Shown: piece by piece, positions 1 through 9,090 of the stretch
Numbering within the stretch: the first letter of the stretch is position 1
Layout of the letters: each line of letters opens with the position of its first letter
Origin: Apostichopus parvimensis
Taxonomy: Eukaryota > Echinodermata > Holothuroidea > Aspidochirotida > Stichopodidae
DNA: 22,780 nt
Direction: 5' to 3'
Assembly (NCBI GenBank): GCA_000934455.1
Contig: KN894284.1
Location: 2,853-25,632, forward strand
Program-made: the position numbers and the translations under genes
The notes under the pieces: generated by a model
The model's database searches: none
Told to the model about the DNA's origin: nothing
What the model saw: the letters and a program-made list of their open reading frames with translations, nothing else

Positions 1-29
1 ACCAGAAACAGACACGCTTAAGTTCACTT
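1..29 (-). CDS. Possible start of the next ORP exon (cut by window edge)
   Basis: On the minus strand an acceptor-like tract ending tttcctggcag lies just before base 29, with a branch-point-like ttaat upstream. Entered in phase 1, as exon D requires, the remaining 29 nt stay open to the window edge and would read E-VNLSVSVSG. The linker region of this family is poorly conserved, so similarity cannot confirm it. Only the splice-site fit and matching phase support it. The exon could equally lie further left. Confidence 0.2.
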
Positions 30-921
30 CTGCCAGGAAATTGATATTAACTACTTTTCAAGGAGGAATTTTAGATACTGTACTTTGATGAGGTGGCATT
101 CAGGTTGGACTTGTTACATACATACCCTTGAACACTTCATGAGAAAACCTTTTAGTTCTCAGTGTTGGAGATTTTTACAAAGTAATTTTTTAATATCTTA
201 CACAAGATTCTATTCAAGATATGTTGACGAGAGATGTACAACTTCTTTAAAAAAAAACAAGAATTTTTTGTTGTGCTTATTATTTTTAATATTTTTGTAA
301 AAAGAAAGTCAACCCACCTGACCAAATGATCACAGAAAACAATAGTAAAATATTTGATTTTGTTTGTCTTTGCTCAAGAATGATTGATACTAAATAAATA
401 AATGCTAATATCTTGGTGTCTAAGCTATTAATAATGAAGCTATTCAGACATTTTATATTTAGTTGGAAAACTAACAAACTTGTCAAAGCTTTCCTCTCCT
501 CGCAGTTTTTTTAATCATATGACTATCATTCCATCTCAAAGTCTAACATCTTTTCATTTGTTAATTTTATTTAAATAGTTCTTCTGTATGTCCTTCTGTT
601 TATGTAGCTTCCATGGTTTACTGCCTTGTCAGTTCACCTCTGCAGATGGTCCATCTAAGAACAAAGGGGTCAGTAACAGGACCAACATCCCCCCCCCCCC
701 GCCCCCTGCCCCATACTGCAGCTGATTCCAGTACAGTTAACTTCCCTTTATCTGTCAGGTCCACTGGCATTCACACAGTACTTACAAAGAGAAGCCTGTT
801 ACACATATAAGTCAACTGATTACACAAACATGATTGCTCAACTTGAAAAAGTACATCACGGTAATGACAGTAATTATTTCAGTGCCTTTATGTGTCCAGC
901 ATCCTCCTGTGAGAATAAAGA
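30..921. other. Intron-like, no recognised gene; contains a C12 tract
   Basis: I read this as the intron downstream of exon D in the ORP gene. It is AT-rich apart from 661-710, where a 12-C run (689-700) is followed by G and five C. A 17-nt microexon between TCTTAG and gtgaac (654-638, minus) is formally possible but unsupported. No other domain, RNA gene or mobile element was seen. Confidence 0.6.
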
Positions 922-1133
922 AAACCTTGCAGGTTAGTACTACTAACATTGCAGGCCAGTACTACCAACATTACAGGCCAGTACTACAAACATTGCAGGC
1001 CAGTACTACCAACATTGCTGGCCAGTACCACCAACCTTGCAGGCCAGTACTACCAACATTGCAGGCCAGTACTACCAACCTTGCAGGCCAGTACTACCAA
1101 CATTGCAGCCAGTACTACTAACCTTGCAGGCAT
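922..1133. repeat. 22-bp minisatellite overlapping the exon D splice donor, about 9 copies
   Basis: The plus-strand unit is close to ttgcaggccagtactaccaa plus two bases, 22 bp long. About nine copies run from 922 into the exon at 1123-1133, with variants ttaca, ttgct and one 21-bp copy. On the sense (minus) strand of the ORP gene the unit reads CTGCAA(G/T)GTTGGTAGTACTGG. It therefore repeats the exon-end and donor context, and alternate copies carry CAAG/GTTGGT (junctions equivalent to 1123 at 1080, 1036 and, more weakly, 926). Because 22 is not a multiple of 3, the array is open in several plus-strand frames; those frames are artefacts. Confidence 0.95.
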
Positions 1134-1426
1134 TTGTCCAAGCCAAACTGATCTGGTCTGAGGGTGTTACTGTGAGATGAAGATGACGCAGGTAGTGTAC
1201 CGCCAATCCTAAACTTGGAACGCTGCTTTCTCAAACTCTGCCTCCTCCTCTCCAGCGTCATCGCCCTGAGTGTGATGTCACTGGTGGGAGTAGAGGTTAA
1301 GAGTTGAGCTGCCATGGCTGGTTCCTCAAATGACACCCCTGGCGATTGAACATTAACCTGAGCACGGAACTGCTTGTGCATCTGTAAATGCTTCCTCCAA
1401 GCTTTGAATTCTTCAGAGCAACTGGC
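1123..1426 (-). CDS. ORP3/6/7-like exon D: PH C-terminal helix and basic Ser/Thr-rich linker
   Basis: This is a 304-nt exon of 101 codons plus one base, residues 112-212. The acceptor is ttttactgtag and the donor is CTGCAAG/gttagt. It opens with ASCSEEFKAWRKHLQMHKQF, which fits the PH C-terminal helix. W121 sits where the invariant Trp is found (vertebrate pattern: LF-x-x-W-V-x-x-L-R-x-H-R). After the PH domain comes a linker with Ser/Thr-Pro sites (TSTPTSD), a strongly basic segment ERRRQSLRKQRSKF at about residues 171-184, and a Ser run. The basic stretch could be a membrane or 14-3-3-type regulatory site; that is inference. The exon ends in phase 1. Reading through the donor gives GGT then TAG, so retention truncates the protein just after this linker. 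The 3' end of the exon abuts, and partly forms, a 22-bp minisatellite. Confidence 0.88.
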
Positions 1427-2741
1427 CTACAGTAAAATGGAAGAAAGAAAGAAGAAAAAAAAGCCTTGAGAGATCAAGTGGAAATTCTCTTTGGCTTTCT
1501 TGAATGGGAACAACATCTAACAGTTCACTCTGCTTGCCTAGACCACTCAGCATCTGAACTGGAAAAATTGAAAATTGAAAATTTCTCACGAGACTACAGC
1601 CCAAGGCTTCACAGAGGCCAACATCTTTGCATGAAGATGATTTCACTTGTAGAAAAAGGCATAAATTTGTCTTATAACATCTTTCTATGACATTTTCTAA
1701 GTTCTCAGAAGAGGCAAAGCATCATTACTTAAGATGTATGAAGGTTGCTAATTTATTCAAATAACAGGGACATTGTTTATTGTGACTGTCCTGTCATGTA
1801 CAGTAAATATGAAGTTTTTATCAGGATCTTCGTGAAAGGGGCGCAGTGGTATGCTGAGAGTAATATTATACCACCAATGTACAGAAGAACTAAGAAATTT
1901 GGAAATCCTCATACATGCAGCACTTCAGTGACAAATGCACAGTGTATAAACACAGCTTCTGCTTTGGGGCTACAACAAAATTCCACAAGGTCCCAGGCCA
2001 GTAAAAAGCCACAGGTTGCCCACCCCTTGACTACACCAAGATAAAAAGTTTCCTTAAATGTTTGTTTTAATTTACATTAGTCACAACCTGGTGATATCAA
2101 ATTAAAACTCTAATGTGATAGTGAAACTGACAGCTGGTTTTAGAAAACAAACATTGAATAATTTCCCACTGCATCAAAAGCATTATCCAGATAAAAAGAA
2201 AAGCTTAAAATATGAACTGGGTTGAGGGTTTATTATGAAACGAATTATTACAATGCATTTTGATCATGTGGTCTCAGATCTGAGGAAAAGGCCTTCTATC
2301 ACTGTGTGAATTTTTTTGTGTTGCTCTTATGTTACATTTCATATCCAGTTTACAACCTCTACCCTTCTCTTTGTTATTAAAGATTTACTCCAAATTCAAA
2401 AAACTTTGTCCCACAAGGTTAATGCAATGCAGTATATTTTCATTGGCAAGCCCTTTGAACTTTCTTCCTTTTGTTGACAAATTCATCAATACAGGAGAAA
2501 TTGGACTTACTTAATAGATGTAAGCTTCTTAGGTACAGTATATCTTTGTTCCTTTAACCAACTCTGCATTTTACCACCAAATTTTGATGAAGTCAACCAC
2601 AACATACAGCAGCTTTATGTGATACATAATCTACCTCTCCCTCGTTTTTCATGTATTAGGAGAGACCCTGCATCCCTCGGATCAAGGGAGGGGTGGGGAG
2701 GGGGGTGAGAGGTTACCATAGAAACCATGACTGATAATCAC
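1427..2741 (-). other. Intron between ORP exons C and D
   Basis: The 1,315-bp intron is flanked by AAG/gtgatt and ttttactgtag. The donor side carries a plus-strand G-rich tract at 2686-2710, which is C-rich in the transcript. Short open frames within it (for example plus 1745-2044) have no recognisable motif and no splice logic. Nothing else was noted. Confidence 0.8.
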
Positions 2742-2867
2742 CTTAATATGGTAGAGAAACTCCTCGGCATCTACATCTATTCGTCTTGCCTCTGGATCAT
2801 CCTGTCTCTCGGTGGTGATCACAGCAGTAGCGATATCAATAGTCCCGTGAATCTTACCCTTTTGTAG
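2742..2867 (-). CDS. ORP3/6/7-like exon C: PH domain strands 4-7
   Basis: This is a 126-nt exon of 42 codons, residues 70-111. The acceptor is tttcctttcag and the donor is ATTAAG/gtgatt. It begins LQKGKIHGTIDI and ends ARRIDVDAEEFLYHIK, matching the ORP3/6/7 pattern in which KGK(I/L)HG(S/C/T)IDV is followed by a short loop, ARRIDLDTE and IYHLK. The loop between the IDI strand and ARRID reads ATAVITTERQDDPE. It appears about three residues longer and much more acidic than the Lys-rich loop I recall from vertebrate homologues. The donor is followed on the sense strand by a C-rich tract, and the upstream intron contains a G-rich tract on the plus strand (2959-3043). An open frame running on past the donor is intronic read-through. 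Confidence 0.92.
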
Positions 2868-3379
2868 CTGAAAGGAAAAATAATATGTGGATTTACAGAC
2901 AATCTTGAAATAACTGCTGATGAAACAGTCATACCCGAACTTATATGTGTCTGCAGAGAGGATGGGTGGTAGGAGGGGATGGAGGGTACAGGAGGGGGAA
3001 GGGAAGGGGAGGGGAGGTGGATGAGGGGGGAGGAGAGGAGAGATAAGTAATGGCAAGAAGATAAGATGTGTGGTGGAAGAACGATGCATTGTTTTTAGGT
3101 TAGTGGCCATAGTATTTTCTCAGTTACATAGACTTCCTGAAATTGTTCTACAAAACTTAGTTAATAAACTTATATACTTCAAGGGCAATAAGGAGAAGTG
3201 GGGAGATGGGGGGTCATCTTGGTAACTGACCCTAATGGTCAACCTACCACAATAGGATGCCAGAGCATTGGTCCACAATATCCACAGTTCTAACTACAAT
3301 GCTTAATAGTATTAAACCTGTATGCAGGATCTATCTATATAATAGTCTGCACTTTGTAAAGAACATGTGTGACTTTTAC
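2868..3379 (-). other. Intron between ORP exons B and C, with polypurine tract
   Basis: The 512-bp intron contains a long, nearly pure G/A tract on the plus strand at about 2959-3043 with several runs of three or more G. A further GGGG-rich patch lies around 3190-3215. On the transcript strand these are pyrimidine-rich. The open frame reaching from exon C into this tract encodes a proline-rich stretch only because of the repeat. Confidence 0.8.
2959..3043 (+). repeat. Polypurine, G-run-rich tract in ORP intron
   Basis: The plus strand is almost entirely G and A for about 80 bp, with at least four G-runs of three to six bases separated by one to five bases. It satisfies the usual loose quadruplex pattern on the non-transcript strand and would form a polypyrimidine tract in the pre-mRNA. 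Confidence 0.8.
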
Positions 3380-3433
3380 CTCTGCTGGAGACTTTCCATA
3401 AGTCAGCATTCCTTTTTCTAAGACAAAGTACCT
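3380..3433 (-). CDS. ORP3/6/7-like exon B: PH domain strands 2-3
   Basis: This 54-nt exon encodes exactly 18 residues, RYFVLEKGMLTYGKSPAE, numbered 52-69. It follows acceptor gcatacag, whose pyrimidine tract is a run of T. It ends GCAGAG/gtaaaa, a strong donor. The sequence is the hallmark PH segment of ORP family members (R-[YF]-F-V-L-[ED]-K-G-x-L-x-Y), and it joins in frame to KGWQK of exon A and LQKGK of exon C. It is too short for an ORF search and overlaps an unrelated longer frame, so automated annotation could miss it. Losing it would shift no frame but would destroy the PH fold. Confidence 0.92.
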
Positions 3434-3954
3434 CTGTATGCAAAAAAAAAAAGAAAGAATTTATGTATAAACACAATTCTAAAACTTTGTGGTAAACCAA
3501 AATAATATATCATGCATAGTTTTGCTAATGAATCATGATATTGTATCTTGTGATGATGTCATACACCAATAACAAATACTCTGGAATACAATATATACAG
3601 TAGTACTGTCAGGTATTCATTCAAGAGTAGTGTGGGTACGTAGCACCAGAGAAATTTAGAAACCAGATCACTTTAGTCTTCATGGAGGGTATAAAGATGG
3701 GCAAGGGAAGGGGGGGTGGATGTTGGGAGGGTATGGTGACCAGATGTGGTGAGAGTATTGTAACTTCTTTCTATGTCAATTTTAGTTTAATGTTATTGGG
3801 TAATACCTTCTCTACTAATTGGCATCAAAAATAATGCATCTAGTTTTTGAAATAAACAAGAATTTACACACCATTTGGCGGGATAAGACTAATATAGTGT
3901 ACATAAACATTCCCTTATATGTTGATGTAGTTGTCACAGATCTAGTACAGATCA

Positions 3955-4065
3955 TCCTCCATCCATCCTTCACCCCCACCACCCACCCCCTCCATCCTCC
4001 ACCCCCACCACCATCCCACCATCCTCCACCCCCACCACCCTCCCACCTCCCACTTTTTCCCATTC
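3955..4065. repeat. C-rich imperfect tandem repeat (G-rich on the ORP transcript strand)
   Basis: About three to four imperfect copies of catcctccacccccaccacc occur on the plus strand. The minus strand, which is the ORP pre-mRNA sense, carries closely spaced runs of three to five G. This is enough for potential quadruplex formation in DNA or nascent RNA. The glycine/tryptophan- and proline-rich frames read from it are repeat artefacts. Confidence 0.85.
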
Positions 4066-5413
4066 CCATTATTCTCAACTGAATGTGCATTTACATTGAT
4101 TAATAAGGTAAAGCAACATTAATGACAAATAATACCTTACATGTGCAGTAGAACAATCAGAAAAACCATCAGTGTTATGGGACTGACCATTTGATATTAA
4201 GGTAATGTCATAAGTAAGCTACATAGGACATCTTTCATGTTTTACAGTTTCACACAATACACAAAGTAGGTGGTGTGCATGCAGAATAAACCTCTTATTG
4301 TTTGATATTAATGCAGCCTTGCTGCAGGGGATTTTGCAGCTGCTGCAGCCTTCCTTTGACACGGTGCTATAGCGTTTTTGGTCTTCGCATATATTCGTCC
4401 ACTGTACATGTCCTTTGAAGACACACTGCAGTATCACTGTTCTCTGACAAATATCAAGATGATATGTCTCGTTTCCTATTTTTCTTTTCTCTAAATTCTG
4501 TACGATGAGCTAATTACATGATTGACCTCCAAGTTCTATTCAAGCGTGCTATTATAGAAAGCGAAAGAGATATGGTAGAATAAGTCACTTAATAATGAAC
4601 GCCAAACTTGAATTGCTACAACAAAGCTATGGTAGTAACAGTAACTTGATACATGATCATTACATCATTGAGCCTTTATTTAATAGTAAACTTTATGTGA
4701 GCTTTGACTCTACAGGTGTTTTACATTACCTTACTACTATGTTTTGGTTACCTGTACTTTAGCTACTACTATATTATGGGTACCTGTACTTTAGCTATAT
4801 ACCTATGTATTCCATTCAGTAGTACAGTGAAGGTGAAACCTGCTTATTCTGACAGATACATACAGTCGAAAAGACACCAGAAAATCCAGTTAATTATGAT
4901 ATAAAGCCTGTAGTGTGTTATACAATTTGTAGTTACACCAATGGTAACTGCACATTAAGGTCTCTTACTCAGGTAGCTGAACTACAAGTGGTCTGTATCA
5001 TAATAGTGTGCATTGCAGTGCTAAAGTGCTTCACTATATACCATATTCTTGTTTGTCTGCGCCATTTTGAGCTGTGCACAAATGTAAACCAAACTTATAG
5101 TTAACTAAAATTTGATCAGTGAAAAGACCCTGATGACACACGAGCGCTATTTACACAAAAGAGGAATATTTTCGTGTCTTGAATTATTCAGAGTAGTTAT
5201 TGGGATTAACAAATTATTTGAATATCATAAATTATTGAAAACACTAACATTCTGAGTACAAAAACTGTTCCACATGTTTGCCTTTGTGTAGCAGTTATGA
5301 CCATTGAGATACTATGTTGCTATGCGATACCCCTTAATTTATTCCCTACGGTGCAAAAATGAATGTGATAATCAGATTTGCATAACAAATGGTCCATATA
5401 GAGAAGTTCTGTA

Positions 5414-5502
5414 TTATCCAGGTTAACCTAGGATAATGAAGGATTAACTTGATTATCCAGGATAATCCATATAGTAGAGCTCTGAATAATCCATGTTAAT
5501 CC
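5414..5502. promoter_or_regulatory. Cluster of TAATCC-type homeodomain motifs
   Basis: GGATTA at 5441-5446 and TAATCC at 5463-5468, 5487-5492 and 5497-5502 lie within 62 bp. Related TTATCC/GGATAA words sit at 5414-5419, 5431-5436 and 5453-5458. TAATCC is the core site of K50 homeodomain proteins (Otx, Goosecoid, Pitx). The cluster starts 70 bp downstream of exon A, inside the intron. It could be an enhancer or simply a decayed short repeat with inverted copies; sequence alone does not decide. Confidence 0.4.
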
Positions 5503-5571
5503 AGGTTTAACTGGATCAAGAATAATCTATGATATAGTAGTGATGGGATATATAATACTCATGTACCCTAC

Positions 5572-5739
5572 CTTCTGCCATCCTTTCATTGGTCTTTTTC
5601 TCCTTTTAAGGAGAAATCCTTCAATTTTTCCTGGTTCTTGGTCCATTTTCTCCTCCATCTTGACCTCCAGAGGTTGCAGTTTCTGCGTCTTACTGCTGTC
5701 TGTTTCGTCCGTTCCCGAATCCATTGTGTTTGTTTTCCC
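5572..5739 (-). CDS. ORP3/6/7-like exon A: probable start codon, acidic N-terminus and PH strand 1
   Basis: The sense strand shows acceptor tttatcag at 5740 and donor AAG/gtaggg after 5572. The first ATG inside the exon is 5724-5722, in the context ACACAATGG (A at -3, G at +4), so I take it as the start. The exon then encodes residues 1-51. A strongly charged head (MDSGTDETDSSKTQ, then EVKMEEKMDQEPG) leads into the PH domain at about residue 32, with GKIEGFLLKRRKRPMKGWQK. The cluster of Lys/Arg in this first strand and loop is the usual phosphoinositide-contacting surface of ORP PH domains. The frame is also open through the acceptor to an upstream Met at 5760, but that Met lies in the intron. 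Because the exon can be read in phase 0 from its first base, coding sequence from an upstream exon cannot be excluded. Confidence 0.9.
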
Positions 5740-8282
5740 CTGATAAACGTGCAAACACAAAGAGTAAACTTTGAAATTAGTATATATGATATGAAGAATA
5801 AATATGGAGAAAAATATGTGAAGAAAAAAAATGGTCTCGTTTCTACAAAATTAAAAGTTTGACCTTCACAGTGAGGTGAGTGAAGAGATGGAGTCCTTGA
5901 GAGAACCTTGGAAAGATGAAATGAATGTTATACTGTAAGCTTTGATGATGAGTAAAACCTTCCATAAGCATTATCACATCTCTCTCTCCTTTTGGTTCTA
6001 TAGAGAACTTGAATGCAAGTGTGTATGTTTAACTTTAGATAAAGTTTGTGATCTGGAACACAAAATCATCAACTTAGCAACAACTGAACTACTAGTCTGA
6101 CAACAGTGGTTTTGTTCTTCTTTGACATACAGTATGTCAAAAACTATATAGACATAGTAACTGTACTATATAAACAGAGAACAGTGCATATCTATTCAAC
6201 TACAGTAGCACTGTACAGTAGTATACTGAATAAGTACAGTACTGTGTGTAAACTTGATAGATATGAGTCATAAACAACTGATTGTAATAAGAAGGAAACT
6301 GCCCACAGGGGAAATAAACTTACTAAGTACTGTCCATTGAATAAGCCAGAACATGAATGAGAAATTAGAACTAGTTCAAATTATTCCCTTCACTTTGTTC
6401 CTGTTTCACATTCTCATTCGCTCATCCAAGTGCTGAGTTTGGCTGCATATTTTCAAATTTTGTAATCGTATCTTCAAATTTTATAATCATATTTATAACC
6501 ACTGTTTTTCCCACAATTTTTGTACCAGATCTATGTTGCAGAAAGATTACTTATATATAACAAATTAATTATTTTTTTTGTATGTCAACAAATTTTGCAG
6601 TGGACAGTTTTACTTCCACATTATACTGGTAATTAGCTAATTTATTCCCTCCCCAGCATGGACAACCAACTTTTATGCCCCATCCTTCCCCCCCCCCCCA
6701 CCCCCATTCCAAGAAGGAAAGAAATCTTGCACCAGGCTTGCTCCAATCACTACATGTTCAATTCAAACAATGCAATTTCTGTCATTCTGGAATAAAGCAA
6801 TATGTCAGTAAATTTTGATCCTTAGAAACTGCTTTTCGTTTCAATTTGAGTAATATAAATTCTCTGTACTGAGTACTGAACAGGATTTCCCCTCACATCA
6901 TCATCATCATGATCATAACCACAATAATTCAGCTATCGAAAGTTCTGTCTAGTATAATGAAAGTACCAACACTACACGAAGGCCTACACTGTACACACTG
7001 TACTGTACACTGTAACTGCTGAGTTCTCCATCCTGATACACACAACAATGTATTGTAAGAGGATGGGGTTAATCACATAATCAATTCTAAAATTGGTTTA
7101 TTAAATTTAGAAAAATAATTTCAGTTCTGTTGCCTCACTTTATCATCCCTATTGTATAATGTTTAATCTTAATATTGTGTGCATATATGTACAGTATATA
7201 CGCGGAATAATTGATCCAGTAGAACATCGCAGAATGCTATGCAAAATGCGTGAATTGCTATGCAAATGGAATGTATTCATAGCAGTTAATGTACACATGA
7301 ACAATGATAGTAGTTGATCATATAAGAGACAAAGTTCACAGGCTTCATACAGTATTAACTGCACTATGCAATATTTGAACACTTAAGTTACTCCAGCACT
7401 AACGTCAAATGTGAATGATAATACTATATTGGCCAAACCTTAGAGGTGAGATCTCCCATGCATTAATTGTTTAGAGCAAACATACAGTATGCTTGCCTGT
7501 CTATGTCTGTGTGTGATTAAGAGCTGTATACAACAGAATTCTAAAAATTGTTCAAAAGGATTCTACCAGGACCTTGTTTACATCAGGTCTGGATCAGGAA
7601 AAAGATGTCTAATTTACATCCAGTTCTCTCTTATAAGCCACATTGGCCTCACTCCTTGAATTCCTGTTCAACAAAATTTGCATACAAAACCAGATAGCAG
7701 ATACTATCAACTTTACTGTGTTGATGAACAGATATTAAATAGTTACACAAAGTCTGAAGAACAATCTGCAAACAGCTGGTTTTTAAATTTGGTCCAAAAT
7801 GACCCAATTATACAAAGAAAGCACTACTGTATATACACTGGTCAGAGAAGCAATTAATACGTATCTAGGGCATTGTTGAAGTTGAATTTTAAGATTGACT
7901 TTTAAGCCACTTTAAGAGACTTACAAGGCCCATTCAACGATAACAGCTACCTGCATCTACACTAACATATTCACTCTTTGTCTCTCAGATACTACTTTGT
8001 ATAACATTGGTCTCTGGTTTGCATGAACTGTAGTAAACATACTACTATATTCCAAGTAAACTGTAGAAAAGTATGAGACATGATTTAACAAATGATCAGA
8101 TTAGAACACCATTTCACAGTAGCTGGTTTACCCGAAAAGACATGCCATTAACAACATTAAAATACAGTTATTTCCAAGATTGTTGTTGTTCAGCCAATTT
8201 GTTTCTCTAACCACATGTATGCATTATAAGCCCAAGGGAAGGTTTAATTAAACACCAACAATTTATTTGATTGCATAAAATT
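5740..8282. other. No recognised gene; probable ORP 5' intron or upstream DNA
   Basis: The region is AT-rich and lacks any open frame with a recognisable domain. TACAGTA/TACTGTA-like words are dense at 6125-6250 and 6985-7020. A C12 run lies at 6688-6699 and a short CAT repeat at 6898-6912. No promoter, RNA gene or transposon could be identified. Confidence 0.6.
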
Positions 8283-9090
8283 TTAAGAGAATCCTAAATC
8301 GTCATGGAGATTAGGACAGTACAGTATATGTCATAAAGAGAAATTATCAGATTCAAATGAAAAATATGCTGATTTTTAAGAATCAACCTTTCAACCAAAT
8401 TAAGGTTATTAAATTGAAACTATACACATGTGGGTAGTTATATTAATGACAGGCTAGATTGTATGATATTTGACATTAATATAATTTAATGTTACATACA
8501 GTTCTTGATGCACCTTACCTGGGCAGTATGCATACTGTATAAGCATCAAATTATTTATAGTTCAAATTTTGTGTATCAGTTTTGAGGCTCTGAATTTCTC
8601 TTTTATAATACTTTGGTTTCTGTGTATAAAACCTGCTATATATTATACACTATACATATATATTATACATATATTATATATATAAGAGAACATCCTACAT
8701 TGTCATGGAGACTAGGACATTACAGTATATATGTCATACGAGAAATTCTCAGATTCAATTGCAAAATATGTTGATTTTAAGATTCAAACTTTCAACCAAA
8801 TTAAGGTTATTAAATTGAAACGATACACATGTGGGTAGTTATATTAATGACAGGCTAGGTTGTATCATATTTGACATTAATCATAATTTTATGTTACATA
8901 CAGTTCTTGATGCACTTTACCTGTGCAGTATGCATGTATATACTAGAAGCATCAAATTATTTATAGTTCTATTTTGTGTATCAGTTGTGAAGGCTCTGAA
9001 TTTCTCTTTTATAATACTTTGGTTTCTGTGTATAAAACCTGCTATATATTATACATATATTATACATACAGTATATTATACTGTACATAT
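8283..9090. repeat. Tandem duplication, period about 411 bp, two copies
   Basis: Copy 1 (about 8283-8682) and copy 2 (about 8683-9090) match almost throughout, roughly nine bases in ten by eye. Shared landmarks include caaccaaattaaggttatt (8392 and 8803), cacatgtgggtagttatatt and ctttggtttctgtgtataaa. Each copy ends in a TATA-rich microsatellite (tattatacatata). Copy 1 is missing or gaining a few bases, so the offset drifts from 399 to 411. No coding potential is conserved: the frame open at 8831-9106 in copy 2 is not maintained in copy 1. Confidence 0.95.

Larger units (their letters stand above)
3434..5571 (-). other. Intron between ORP exons A and B
   Basis: The 2.1-kb intron holds a G-rich patch (3682-3740), a C-rich imperfect repeat (3955-4065), a GC-richer patch with CTGCAG motifs near 4315-4350, and a cluster of TAATCC/GGATTA and TTATCC/GGATAA motifs (5414-5502) close to exon A. 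The open frames here (minus 4219-4437, plus 4704-5104) show no domain and are not flanked by matching splice sites. Confidence 0.8.
1123..5739 (-). other. Gene span: ORP3/6/7-type oxysterol-binding-protein-related gene, 5' coding part
   Basis: Four minus-strand exons assemble into one frame with consensus AG acceptors and GT donors. The joins are K51/R52, E69/L70 and K111/A112, all phase 0. The product matches, from memory of the family, the N-terminal half of OSBPL3/6/7: a short acidic head, a PH domain whose first strand is LLKRRKRPMKGWQK followed by RYFVLEKG, and then a basic Ser/Thr-rich linker. Family members carry lipids (sterol, PI4P or related) between ER and plasma membrane; the PH domain binds phosphoinositides, and a FFAT motif and ORD follow. 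FFAT and ORD are not in the window, so the gene is cut by the left edge. A non-coding first exon upstream of 5739 is likely, because an acceptor directly precedes the first good ATG. Subfamily assignment is fairly confident; which vertebrate paralogue it matches cannot be said. Confidence 0.9.

Noticed and set aside
638-654. 17-nt microexon on the minus strand between TCTTAG and gtgaac, in phase with exon D
   Set aside because: Too short to support by sequence. It is also incompatible with the candidate partial exon at 29-1, which would then read AAG-TGA.
834-1161. Two overlapping plus-strand frames encoding repeated Q-Y-Y-Q-H/P-V-L-P-T-L-Q peptides
   Set aside because: They are simply the 22-bp minisatellite read in different frames; 22 is not a multiple of three, so the pattern cycles through all frames and no coding constraint is visible.
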